From CAYQTO01 sp964420455 (GTDB taxonomy: Bacteria; Sumerlaeota; Sumerlaeia; SLMS01), in assembly GCA_964420455.1 (NCBI GenBank), contig CAYQTO010000005.1, positions 1 through 64,000 of the forward strand: DNA of 64,000 bases, read 5' to 3'. Both the position numbers and the translations under genes were made by a program. Position 1 is the stretch's first letter; every line of letters starts with the position of its first letter. This document shows positions 7,697-16,535 of the stretch, in pieces. The notes beneath the pieces were generated by a model, which ran no database searches, was not told the DNA's origin, and saw only the letters and a list, made by a program, of their open reading frames with translations.

Positions 7697-9270
7697 CTCA
7701 GGACCGGCGCCATGGTGGTGGACGCAGGTGGGGGCAGTTCCTCGTCGGCCCCGGGCCCGGTCTCGTGGGCGGCCCGAATATGCTCGAGCTCCTCCCTGCT
7801 GGTTCGCCGTGTCAGGACAAAGACCACCCCGCTTAGAACGAGGAGCGACTGCCAAAGGGTCGTCGCCACGATCCCAAGCGAGTTCTGCGTCATCGTGACT
7901 CCCGCGATAAGAAAGATCACGCCAACGAAGAAGCGGTAGGATCCCAGCGGGACGCCCATCGACAGTCGCGTGATCCAGCCGAGTCCAACACCGAGCAGGA
8001 GGCCGAGCGCGACCGCTCCGGCGTAGCCAAAGTTGACGTAGAATTCCGCCAGAAGACCCCAGGCGATATACGTGTGCTCCGTGCTGTCGAGGTCCTGGCG
8101 CCCGAGGTGCGTGTTCATGATGATCTGGCCAAGGTGCGTGCGGGGCTTGTCCGGCCAGAGGATGCGCGGTATCAGGAGCTGGGGAACGATATAGACAGTC
8201 CTTCCCTCGAGGTGGGGCACGTAGTCGGGCACGCGCTGCTGGGCGTAGATCAGCATGTGGACGAGACTCGTCCGGCCAAACACATTGTCCTGGTCCTCGA
8301 GGATGATCTCGCGCCGCGCGCCGGTGTAGGCGTCCACGCCCTTCTCCAGCCACTCCGCGTAGAAGGACGGATAGCTCGCCACCGGAATTGCCGCCACCGT
8401 CCCATAGTAGCGGTCCCAGTACTTGTCCCGCATCTCCTCCTTTCCCACGTGGAGGAGATTCAGCAGGAGACCGACAATAAGGAGCGTGCGGATGGGCAGC
8501 TTGCCGCTCCCCAGCGCCAGACCACCCATCGTGGCCGCAAGGAAGGCGATGCTGCTCGCCAGGATCAGTCCCGAGATCTGGACCATCACGTAGAGCGCCG
8601 CAAAGGCGATATACACGGCCAACTGGAAGGGTCTCAGCAGGCCACGCCCCAGCGACAAGGCCAGCATGAAGGTGCTGATCAAAGCACCGGTAATGAACAA
8701 CGTCCGGAGGATCGACATGGTGCCCGGGGGAAGAAGCCGAGCGTAGGGCCGGTACCAGCCGGAGGTCGCCGCGATGAAGTGCAGTGTCCCCATGATGAGG
8801 ACCGCCAGCCAGACCGTGGTGAGGCCCTCGCTCCCGAGGCGTTCCACCGGCAACAGACGGGTGAATCCGGGGAATTCCTCCTGCCGCTTCGACGCCAGGG
8901 CGTAATACGCCGCGACCAGCACCAGCAGAAACAGGCACTCCGTCAGGCCCGCCCGCAGGATCTCCTCCGGCGTATAGATCACGATCTCCGGATGGTTTGA
9001 GTAAATCGGCAGGGCAAACCAGAAAAACTCGCCCAGGGCCACAAGAGGCACGATCGGCAACCCGTAAACCCGTCGCTGGGCGTAGAGGTAGGACGGGAGC
9101 AGCGCCAGGACCGTGATCAGCGTCGCCACCCCCGCCAGCTCCGCCCGCGGCTGCGCATACATGAAAAAGATAATCGCCCCGATCCCCGCCACCAGCAGCA
9201 GGAATGACCGCCGCAGGAACTCCTGGAAGGAGTCCACGATTTCATCGATGGTCAGCAAAAAGGGGGTCAT
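7693..9270 (-). CDS. Wzy-like oligosaccharide repeat-unit polymerase
   Basis: The 525-residue product is a polytopic membrane protein with about 12 hydrophobic segments and a large soluble loop (roughly residues 290-410) containing charged and aromatic residues such as FPEGxTVYIVPQLL-like and PRILWPDKPRTHLGQ stretches. This layout, and the short cytoplasmic tail, match Wzy/O-antigen polymerases that join repeat units on the periplasmic side. It is the first gene of the minus-strand run; all following genes are glycosyltransferases with 4-nt overlaps. The start at 9270 gives MTPFLLTIDEIVD before the first helix. Wzy proteins share little sequence, so the call rests on topology and context. Confidence 0.65.
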   Translation of the reverse strand: MTPFLLTIDEIVDSFQEFLRRSFLLLVAGIGAIIFFMYAQPRAELAGVATLITVLALLPSYLYAQRRVYGLPIVPLVALGEFFWFALPIYSNHPEIVIYTPEEILRAGLTECLFLLVLVAAYYALASKRQEEFPGFTRLLPVERLGSEGLTTVWLAVLIMGTLHFIAATSGWYRPYARLLPPGTMSILRTLFITGALISTFMLALSLGRGLLRPFQLAVYIAFAALYVMVQISGLILASSIAFLAATMGGLALGSGKLPIRTLLIVGLLLNLLHVGKEEMRDKYWDRYYGTVAAIPVASYPSFYAEWLEKGVDAYTGARREIILEDQDNVFGRTSLVHMLIYAQQRVPDYVPHLEGRTVYIVPQLLIPRILWPDKPRTHLGQIIMNTHLGRQDLDSTEHTYIAWGLLAEFYVNFGYAGAVALGLLLGVGLGWITRLSMGVPLGSYRFFVGVIFLIAGVTMTQNSLGIVATTLWQSLLVLSGVVFVLTRRTSREELEHIRAAHETGPGADEELPPPASTTMAPVLR

Positions 9271-9430
9271 GGGAACCGTTAGCCAACTGGTAGAGGAAGG
9301 GTAACGGAAGCAGCGCCGAGCGCGTCAACTCCGTGCACGGCGACTCGCGGAAAAACCTTCCCGTTGTGCTCGTAACGGTTGCTGGCGACGTTCCCACCCT
9401 TCCGATCCCATTCCGGCCGGTTGCCTCCCG
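9271..9430. promoter_or_regulatory. Divergent promoter region of the exopolysaccharide locus
   Basis: This 160-bp spacer separates the polymerase gene (minus) from the first plus-strand glycosyltransferase and must contain both promoters if each run is independently transcribed. I could not identify convincing -35/-10 boxes, a sigma54 site or an operator. Confidence 0.35.
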
Positions 9431-10687
9431 ATGCCCCCACGCATCCTGATCCTCATCGGTGCCCACCTGTCGACGGCCCCACGCCCGGTCAAGGAGGCGA
9501 CGGCCCTCGCCGCCGCCGGCTTCGATGTGGAGGTCCTCGGTTTTTGGTTCGACCGGGACTTGGTCGCCCGCGACCGGGAACTGCTCGACACCCTTCCCTG
9601 GCGCTTTCGCCCGGTGGTGGATCTGACCCGCGGGGGCGCCCGCGCCGGCCTGCGCCACAACTTTCTGCGCGTCCGTCGAAAGCTCGCCGACCTCGCCTTC
9701 GCCCGCACCGGATGGGCCCACCCGGCGCTCCTGTCCTACGTCGCCCCGGAGTTCCTCGGTGCCACCCGGCGCACACCCGCCGACCTTACCATCGTCCACA
9801 TGGAGGCGGGCCTCTGGGCCGGCTGTCGTCTCCTTGAGGAAGGCCGCCGCGTCGGCGTGGATTTCGAGGATTGGTTCTCCCGCGACCTGCCGGAGGCCGT
9901 GCGCCGCACGCGCCCCGTCGCCCAACTCGACCGCTGGGAACGTACCCTCGCCGCCCGCTGCCCCTACGCCCTCGCAACATCCGCCGCGATGGCCAACGCC
10001 ATGGCCGCCGACTGGGATGTACCGCCCCCCACCGCCGTCTATAACACATTCCCGGCCCTCGACTTCCATCCGCGCACCGTCGATCCGGTCGACCGTACCG
10101 ACTGCGAGACCCCCTCGCTCCACTGGTACTCGCAGACCATCGGCCCCGGCCGCGGGCTCGAGGATCTCTTTGCCGCCCTCCGCCGCGTGGCTCCGCCTTT
10201 CCAACTGCACCTGCGCGGCGCCCTCCCGCCCGCCGGCCGATCGTGGCTCGACAACCACCTCGGCGGCGACCTCCGTCCCCGCGTCCATCTCCACTCCACC
10301 GTTTCCCCGGCGGAACTCCCCCGGCGCATCGCCGAACACGATATCGGCCTCGCCCTCGAGACCAACGCGATCCCCAGCCGCGACCTCACCATCACCAACA
10401 AGTTCTTCCAGTATCTCCAGTCCGGGCTGGCGGTCGTGGCGACGGGCACCTCCGGCCAGCGCGAGGCCCTCGCCCTTGCGCCGGAAGCCGGAATCGCCCT
10501 TCCCTCCGGCGATGTGGATGCCCTCGCCAACGCCCTTTCCGCCCTGCTGGGCGACTGCGGGCGCCTTCACGCCATGAAGCGCGCCGCCCTCGCCGCCCAC
10601 CGCGACCACTTCGCCTGGGAGCGCCAGGCCCCCCGCATCGTTGCCCTCGCCGAGAAGGCCCTTTCCACGGAGGCTCCCCGCAGGTGA
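9431..10687 (+). CDS. GT-B glycosyltransferase
   Basis: The 418-residue product looks like a GT4-related glycosyltransferase. The acceptor domain begins PRILILIGAHLSTAPRPVKE, where the conserved KEA segment follows the first strand, and the C-terminal region has LHWYSQTIGPGRGLEDLFAA and DIGLALETNAIPSRDLTI with TNKFFQYLQSGLAVVATG. The last is typical of this family's donor site, although the usual E-x7-E spacing is less clear than in the neighbours. The start ATG is at 9431. Its stop overlaps the GTG of the next gene (GTGA). It leads a three-gene plus-strand run. Confidence 0.75.
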   Translation: MPPRILILIGAHLSTAPRPVKEATALAAAGFDVEVLGFWFDRDLVARDRELLDTLPWRFRPVVDLTRGGARAGLRHNFLRVRRKLADLAFARTGWAHPALLSYVAPEFLGATRRTPADLTIVHMEAGLWAGCRLLEEGRRVGVDFEDWFSRDLPEAVRRTRPVAQLDRWERTLAARCPYALATSAAMANAMAADWDVPPPTAVYNTFPALDFHPRTVDPVDRTDCETPSLHWYSQTIGPGRGLEDLFAALRRVAPPFQLHLRGALPPAGRSWLDNHLGGDLRPRVHLHSTVSPAELPRRIAEHDIGLALETNAIPSRDLTITNKFFQYLQSGLAVVATGTSGQREALALAPEAGIALPSGDVDALANALSALLGDCGRLHAMKRAALAAHRDHFAWERQAPRIVALAEKALSTEAPRR

Positions 10688-11730
10688 ACTCACCGCTCCG
10701 CATTCTTCTCACCGCCGACCCGGAACTCCCGGTGCCTCCGCGTCTATACGGCGGGATCGAACGCATCATCGACCTCCTCGTCCGCGCCTACCGCGACCGC
10801 GGCCATGTGGTCGGACTTGTTGCCCACGCTGATTCCACAACGCCCGCCGACTCCCTGTTTCCGTGGCCGGGTCGCGCCAGCCAAAGCGCCCTGGACATTC
10901 CGCGCAATGCCTGGGCGCTCCACCGCGCGGTGGCCCGTTTCCGTCCGGACATCGTCCACAGTTTCTCCCGCCTGCTGTACCTCTACCCGTTGCTGGCGGG
11001 GTCGCGGCCGTTGGTCATGTCGTACCAGCGCGAGCCCGGCTCCCGAAACGTCGCGCGCATCTGTGCCTTGGATCTTCGCCGCCGCCTCAGCTTCACCGGC
11101 TGCAGCGGCTACATTGCGAAAAACGGGAGGCGCGGCGGCGGACGATGGGACGCCGTCCACAACTGCATCGACCCGAGCGTCTATACGCCCGTGGAGGAAG
11201 TCCCAGCGGACGCCCCCCTCGCCTTCCTCAGCCGGATCGAGCAGATCAAGGGAACGCACCTGGCGATCGAGGCGGCCCGTCGCTCCGGGCGCCGGCTCGT
11301 CATCGCCGGCAATCATGGGGAGGACGGCGAGGCGGGCCGCTACTGGCGCGAGCGCATCGAGCCCGAGATCGGCCGCGACGGCATCGAGTACATCGGGCCC
11401 GTCGACGACCGGCAGAAAAACGCCCTCCTCGGGGCCGCCGCCGCCCTCGTCGTCCCCATCCAGTGGAACGAGCCGTTTGGCATCGTGTTCATCGAGGCGC
11501 TGGCGGCCGGAACCCCGGTGATTTCGTGCCCCCGCGGTGCCCTTCCGGAAATCGTCGAGGAGGGCGTCCACGGTTTCCTCCCGGAGGACCTCGACGGGGT
11601 GGTTGCGGCGATCGGACGCATTGGAACGATCGACCGGCGCGCCTGTCGCCGCCGGGCCGAGACCGCCTTCAGCGCCGATGCCATCGCCGATCGCTACCTC
11701 GCCCTCTATCGCGGGCGCCTCGGCACATGA
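10684..11730 (+). CDS. Family 4 glycosyltransferase
   Basis: The 348-residue product is a GT4 enzyme. PRLYGGIERIIDLLV near the N-terminus is the characteristic GGIE-type acceptor loop; FLSRIEQIKGTHLAIEAA and WNEPFGIVFIEALAAGTPV mark the donor site, with the E-x7-E pair (E of NEP and E of IEA). The start is a GTG at 10684 that overlaps the TGA of the preceding gene, and the stop overlaps the ATG of the next, so translation of the three genes is likely coupled. Confidence 0.85.
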   Translation: MNSPLRILLTADPELPVPPRLYGGIERIIDLLVRAYRDRGHVVGLVAHADSTTPADSLFPWPGRASQSALDIPRNAWALHRAVARFRPDIVHSFSRLLYLYPLLAGSRPLVMSYQREPGSRNVARICALDLRRRLSFTGCSGYIAKNGRRGGGRWDAVHNCIDPSVYTPVEEVPADAPLAFLSRIEQIKGTHLAIEAARRSGRRLVIAGNHGEDGEAGRYWRERIEPEIGRDGIEYIGPVDDRQKNALLGAAAALVVPIQWNEPFGIVFIEALAAGTPVISCPRGALPEIVEEGVHGFLPEDLDGVVAAIGRIGTIDRRACRRRAETAFSADAIADRYLALYRGRLGT

Positions 11731-13040
11731 CCCCGCCCCGCCGCGTCCTCATTGTGTGCCCGCGGTTTCCCCCCACCAACGCCGCCGACATGCACCGTGT
11801 CCGTACCAGCCTTCCCCACTTTCGCGACCACGGTTGGGAGCCTGTCGTCCTCGCGGCCAATCCCAAGCACACGGAGCACGGCGAGGATCCCCTTCTTCTC
11901 GAGACCCTCCCGCACGACGCGGAGATTCATCGTATAGACGAATCCCCGCCCCTGCACGCACGGCTCCTTGGCGTCAACAGCATCGCCGTCCGCCTCCACG
12001 ACTCGCTCCACATCGCCGCCCGCTCGCTGCTTTCCGCCCGGACCTTCGACCTCGTCTACTTCTCCACCACCGTCTTCGGTGTCATGCCCCTTGGCGTCCG
12101 GTGGAAGCGCGCCTTTGGTGTGCCCTTCGTGCTCGACTTCCAGGATCCGTGGGCGAACCGGTACTACTTCGAGACGGGCGTCCGCCCGCCTGGCGGCTGG
12201 TGGAAATTCCGCCTTGTCTATGCGCAGGCTCGACGACTCGAGGCCCGCACGGTCCCCCATGCCAGCGGCCTTGTCGCCGTCAGCCGCTGGTACCTCGACG
12301 ACCTCCACGCCCGATTCCCCGCCACCGCGCGGGTTCCTTCCGCGGTCATTCCCTTCGGGGTGTCCGCTCGCGACTTCGAGGTCCCTGCCCGCGCCGGCAT
12401 TCGTCATGATGTCTTCCCTCCCGACGCCGACCACCGCTGGGTCTACGTCGGCCGCGGCGGCGAGGACATGCACCGCGCCCTCGGTTTGCTTTTCGGCGCC
12501 TTGGCGGACCTCCGTGGCGAGGCGTCGCTCCCCACGCCCCGTCTCCATTTCGTCGGGACCAGCTATGCCTCCGGCGGCCGCGAGGCAAAGTCCGTCGAGC
12601 CCGTCGCCACGCAAGCCGGGGTCGGCGACCTCGTCGAGGAGAGGCCCCTGCGAATCCCCTACTTCGAGGCCATCAGCCTCATGCAGGAAGCGACCGTTCT
12701 GATGCTGGTCGGGTCCGACGACGAGCGATACAACGCGAGCAAGCTGTACCCTGCGTTACTGGCACGCAGGCCGGTGCTTGCCTTTGTCCATGGAGGGTGC
12801 CCTGCGGCGGCGGCCGTCCGCGCGTGCGGGGCCGGTCGCGTGGTCCCCATCGAGGGCGATCCCGGGGAGGCCCGCGAGGCGGCCCGGGAGGCTGTCCGCT
12901 GGGCAATGGGGCTCTCCCGCGCCGATGTCCCGGCGCTGGATTTCCCGGGCCTGCCGCCCTGGACCGCGGAGGACCTGACCGCTGCCCAGTGCCGCCTTTT
13001 CGAGGACGCTGTGGCGCATCACGCCGCGGGGAGGAGCTGA
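11727..13040 (+). CDS. GT-B glycosyltransferase
   Basis: The 437-residue product resembles GT4-type glycosyltransferases with the N-terminal pattern VLIVCPRFPPTNAADMHRVR, seen in enzymes annotated as colanic acid or capsule transferases. A mid-protein FVLDFQDPWANRYYFE segment (around residue 137) matches the D-x-D-P-W motif common in that subgroup. The C-terminal YNASKLYPALLARRPVLAF region replaces the classic E-x7-E loop, so donor binding may be atypical. The ATG at 11727 overlaps the previous stop. It ends the plus-strand run and converges with the export gene at 13068. Confidence 0.75.
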   Translation: MTPPRRVLIVCPRFPPTNAADMHRVRTSLPHFRDHGWEPVVLAANPKHTEHGEDPLLLETLPHDAEIHRIDESPPLHARLLGVNSIAVRLHDSLHIAARSLLSARTFDLVYFSTTVFGVMPLGVRWKRAFGVPFVLDFQDPWANRYYFETGVRPPGGWWKFRLVYAQARRLEARTVPHASGLVAVSRWYLDDLHARFPATARVPSAVIPFGVSARDFEVPARAGIRHDVFPPDADHRWVYVGRGGEDMHRALGLLFGALADLRGEASLPTPRLHFVGTSYASGGREAKSVEPVATQAGVGDLVEERPLRIPYFEAISLMQEATVLMLVGSDDERYNASKLYPALLARRPVLAFVHGGCPAAAAVRACGAGRVVPIEGDPGEAREAAREAVRWAMGLSRADVPALDFPGLPPWTAEDLTAAQCRLFEDAVAHHAAGRS

Positions 13041-13067
13041 TCGATCCCGCCGTCGCCGTCTCCCGGC

Positions 13068-14219
13068 CTAGAAGCCGGCCGGTGTATACGTCGCGTTGAC
13101 GCCGGTGCTGGCCGTGGCGCGGAAGATGTTGCTGATGTCGTCGACGACCGCGCGCCAGCCGCTTGTATAGACGTAGATGCGATCGTTGTCGCGCAGGGCG
13201 AAGTCGCGCTCGCGGCGGGCCATGATTCTCCGCCCGTCCATGTAATAGGAGTCCACGACCCCGGACGGCCGGGGGCGGACCACCTCGATCCGTGAATGGG
13301 CCCGGTACCGAAGGCCGCCTACCTCCGTCAGCACCTGGTCCACCGTGCGAAGGCCGGGGCCGAGGAAGACGACCCGCGGGTTCTCGACCGATCCGTGAAC
13401 CGAGACGGTACCTGCGGGCGGGATGTAGACCACGTCGTCCGGCAGCAGCGGAATGTTGTAGCTCAGGTCGCCGCCGAGGATGAACTCGTCGAGGGGGATG
13501 ATGATCTCGCGGCGTTCCGCCGGGCCGTCCTCGCGGAAAGTCAGTTCCATCGGATCGTCGATTCGCGGGCGGGTTCCCTTGAGGATCTCCTCCACCGCTT
13601 TCGAGCGGTAGACCTTGAGGTATTGCGCCGGGGGAAGACCGTTGCGGGCTCCGAGCGTCAGGCCACCCGCCTTGAAGATCATCTCGAGCAAGGTGTCGTC
13701 GCGTTGGAGCGGATAACGCCCCGGCGTCGCCACCGTGCCCAACACGGTCACCTGGTTCGACTCAAACCGCTCGATGGTGACGATGGGCGTGGGGTTGCGA
13801 ACGATGCTCGAGAGGGCGGCGGCCAGCTCGCGCTCGAGCTGGCGCGGCGTCTTGTCGTGCACCCGGATCGCCCCCACATGCGGCAGCACGAGCATCGGAT
13901 TCTCGGTGATGGTGAACCGGTTGCCGGGGGTTTCCGGGTCCTGTCCCGGGGAGAAAAGCTCCGGCCTGTCGAGCACCGCGATGGAGATCTCGTCGCCGGG
14001 ACCAAGGAGGTAATTCTCGCTCGTGAACTGGGGCTCGAGCGCCATGAGTGCGTCCCAATCGGTCGGAGTCCCCAAGGCCTCCACATCGAGCGGTGGCGGG
14101 ATGTAATCGCTCCGCTGGCTCCGGGGTCCATACACGCATCCCGTCGTGCCCATCAGCACAAGGCAGATGAACACCAGTGCTTGGGAAAGTCGCAGGGGCG
14201 TTGCCGGTCGTGGGATCAT
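13068..14219 (-). CDS. Wza-like polysaccharide export lipoprotein
   Basis: The 383-residue product is an outer-membrane polysaccharide export protein (Poly_export plus SLBB family). Residues 1-27 are a lipoprotein signal with the lipobox MGTTGC. The Poly_export domain starts at YLLGPGDEISIAVLDRPEL (about residue 70) and includes VTVLGTVATPGRYPL (SLBB-like); two further SLBB repeats follow, the second around VHGSVENPRVVFLGPGLRT. Such proteins form the periplasm-spanning channel that works with a Wzc/BY-kinase co-polymerase, and its start ATG overlaps the stop of exactly such a gene upstream (14216). It lacks the long C-terminal helix of E. coli Wza. Confidence 0.88.
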   Translation of the reverse strand: MIPRPATPLRLSQALVFICLVLMGTTGCVYGPRSQRSDYIPPPLDVEALGTPTDWDALMALEPQFTSENYLLGPGDEISIAVLDRPELFSPGQDPETPGNRFTITENPMLVLPHVGAIRVHDKTPRQLERELAAALSSIVRNPTPIVTIERFESNQVTVLGTVATPGRYPLQRDDTLLEMIFKAGGLTLGARNGLPPAQYLKVYRSKAVEEILKGTRPRIDDPMELTFREDGPAERREIIIPLDEFILGGDLSYNIPLLPDDVVYIPPAGTVSVHGSVENPRVVFLGPGLRTVDQVLTEVGGLRYRAHSRIEVVRPRPSGVVDSYYMDGRRIMARRERDFALRDNDRIYVYTSGWRAVVDDISNIFRATASTGVNATYTPAGF

Positions 14220-16462
14220 GTCTCGCTCTGTCGGGTGTAGTAGCCGTACTTGTAGGTTTCCATCTGGGCGCTGCGCGAGGGGCTCGAGTTGTTGTACACC
14301 GCGCCGATGATGTTTGCGCCGACCGCGTGGAGCTTCTGGCACACGCGGGTCAGGTTCGCCATGGGGGTCCGTCCCTGGAGGACCACGAGGACGACGCCGT
14401 CCACCCGGGTCGACAGCACCAGCGGGTCGGCGATGCCGTCTGCCGGCGGCGAGTCGATGATGATCACGTCGTAGCGTTCCCGCAATTCCACCAGAAGGTT
14501 CTGGAGCTTGCGTCCTTCGAGGAGGCTGATCGGCGACGGCGAGCTGAAGCCCGCCGGCAGCACGTCGAGGTTCTCGTGCTGGCTCGAAAGGACGGCTCGC
14601 TCGAGCTCGCACTGGGACGTGATGACATCGGTCAGGCCCGGCTGGCGGGGAACCTCGAAAATGCGGTGGATCGACGGCCTCTTGAGGTCGCCATCGATCA
14701 GCAACGTCCGCGACCCCTGCTCGGCGGAGAAAAGCGCCAGATTCGCCGACACCGTCGACTTGCCCTCGCGGGGCCGCGCCGATGTCACCAGCAGCAACTG
14801 GTTCCGGCTGTCGACCGCCGTGTAATTGATCGATGTCCGCAGGTACCGGAACGCCTCCGCGTTCGACTCGCTGGTCCCTTCCCCGGTGGCGAGGACGCCG
14901 GGCGCACGTCGCTTGCCGGTCAGGCTCCGCTTCTTGCCCGCATGCCTGATATACGGCAACACCGCCAGCGAGGGGACGCCCAGCTGGCGCTCGATCACCT
15001 CGGGGTTGCGCACCGAGCGGTCGATCCACTGGAGGAACAGCACCATGGCGATGCCGGTAAAGAGCCCCATAAAGGCGAAGGACCCGATGGTTCGCGTCAC
15101 GCTTGGCGAGGAGGGAACCGTCGGGATGCTGGCCTCGCTGACCACGGAAACGTTGTTCGGCGCCACATCCACCAGCACCTCGAGCCGGTTTACCTGATCC
15201 AGCAGGGCATTGAAGATCTGGCGGGTCGATTCCACCTCGCGCTGCAGCACGCGGAACTGGATCATCTTTTCGTCGATCTGTTCCAGGGCCGCCTCCTGGA
15301 CCTGTTCCCGCTCCCGGAGCGACAGGAGGCGGGACTCCGCCTGGCGCAGTTCGAGCTGCTTCGACGAGACCGCGGCCTGAACGTACTCCTCGGTCTTCTG
15401 CGCGACCTGGTCCTCGATGCGGGCGAGTTGCTGGCGCACGAGCACGAGCGGGCGGTAGTCGTCCTCGTACTCCGCGGCGAGCGTGGCTTCCCTCGCCTCG
15501 AGCGCCTCCCGCTGTTCCTTCAGCGGCGCCAGCACGGTTACCTGGCCGGTCACCAGGGACTTGCGCGCGAGCTCCTCCGCGAACTCCATCTCCGATTTCA
15601 GACGGTCGACCGCCTGCAGCTGCGCCTCCACGGTCCGCCGGATTTCCACCAGGTTGTTGATCGCGAGCTCGCGCGATTCCTCCGTCAGGCGGATGTCCGC
15701 CTCGCCGCTGAAGTCGAAGACCGCCTGCTCCGCCGTCTCCAACCGCGCCTTCGTCTCGTCAATCTGCTCGCGAAGGAACCGCTGCGAGAAGTTGAGCGAC
15801 TCGCGCTTCTCCTCATGGATGCTGTCGATGAACTGGGTGCAGAATTCCTCGCACAGGCGCACCGCCTCGTCGCGCTTGCCGCGGCGCACCCGGATTTCGA
15901 TCAGCTTGGTGTCGGGGATCTGGTTGACGGAGAGACTGCCCAGGAGGGCCCGGGCGCGGTTCTGCTCACGGAGCCGGTCCGAGTTTCCCGTCGGCATCTC
16001 GTAAGACACCAGCAGGGAGCGGATGGTGCCGCGGACCCAGCTGACGGTGCGGTTGAAGTGGCCGAGAGGGGATTGGTCGGGGGGGGCGGGGGCGCCGGCG
16101 CTTGGTGTGCCGATGGCATCGAGGACCGCGGCCGCGATTCGGGGCGATCGGATCAGCTGCACCGCCGTCCGCAATTCGTCGCGCTGATAGATCAGTGAGC
16201 TCCGTTCGCCGAAATCCACGATCTGGCCCGCGGAGGGCTCGAACTTCAGCGTCGCCGTGGAGGTCCACACGGGGTTGGCCCGGCGCAGCTGGACAACCCC
16301 GAGGGCCAGAAACAGCACCACAAAAACGAGGATCAGGGGGAGCCGGTGCCACAGCAGGAGGAGGTATCGCAGTTCACCGTCCTGCTCCGGTGCCGGGGTC
16401 CAGGGGCGGTTTCCAGGCCTCGGGTTCGCGGCCGAGGAAGGCCCACGGGGGGGGATCGACAT
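14216..16462 (-). CDS. Wzc-like polysaccharide co-polymerase and BY-kinase
   Basis: The 748-residue product combines a chain-length regulator with a bacterial tyrosine kinase. An N-terminal Wzz domain is bounded by transmembrane helices near residues 33-53 (LPLILVFVVLFLALGVVQL) and about 440-460. Between them lies a long coiled coil rich in Glu, Arg and Ala. The cytoplasmic kinase has Walker A ARPREGKST, Walker A' TLLIDGDLKRP and Walker B VIIIDSPPADG; the C-terminus carries the autophosphorylated tyrosine cluster YKYGYY. Kinase cycling would control polysaccharide length and export through the Wza-like protein encoded next. The ATG at 16462 (MSIPPRGP) is preferred; an in-frame GTG at 16525 would add 21 residues. 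Confidence 0.9.
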   Translation of the reverse strand: MSIPPRGPSSAANPRPGNRPWTPAPEQDGELRYLLLLWHRLPLILVFVVLFLALGVVQLRRANPVWTSTATLKFEPSAGQIVDFGERSSLIYQRDELRTAVQLIRSPRIAAAVLDAIGTPSAGAPAPPDQSPLGHFNRTVSWVRGTIRSLLVSYEMPTGNSDRLREQNRARALLGSLSVNQIPDTKLIEIRVRRGKRDEAVRLCEEFCTQFIDSIHEEKRESLNFSQRFLREQIDETKARLETAEQAVFDFSGEADIRLTEESRELAINNLVEIRRTVEAQLQAVDRLKSEMEFAEELARKSLVTGQVTVLAPLKEQREALEAREATLAAEYEDDYRPLVLVRQQLARIEDQVAQKTEEYVQAAVSSKQLELRQAESRLLSLREREQVQEAALEQIDEKMIQFRVLQREVESTRQIFNALLDQVNRLEVLVDVAPNNVSVVSEASIPTVPSSPSVTRTIGSFAFMGLFTGIAMVLFLQWIDRSVRNPEVIERQLGVPSLAVLPYIRHAGKKRSLTGKRRAPGVLATGEGTSESNAEAFRYLRTSINYTAVDSRNQLLLVTSARPREGKSTVSANLALFSAEQGSRTLLIDGDLKRPSIHRIFEVPRQPGLTDVITSQCELERAVLSSQHENLDVLPAGFSSPSPISLLEGRKLQNLLVELRERYDVIIIDSPPADGIADPLVLSTRVDGVVLVVLQGRTPMANLTRVCQKLHAVGANIIGAVYNNSSPSRSAQMETYKYGYYTRQSET

Positions 16463-16535
16463 AGGGAGGCGTACATCCTTCACACAAGCAAAGTTCGGAA
16501 AGTGGTCCGGAAACTCCGAAGCCACGCAACCCCAT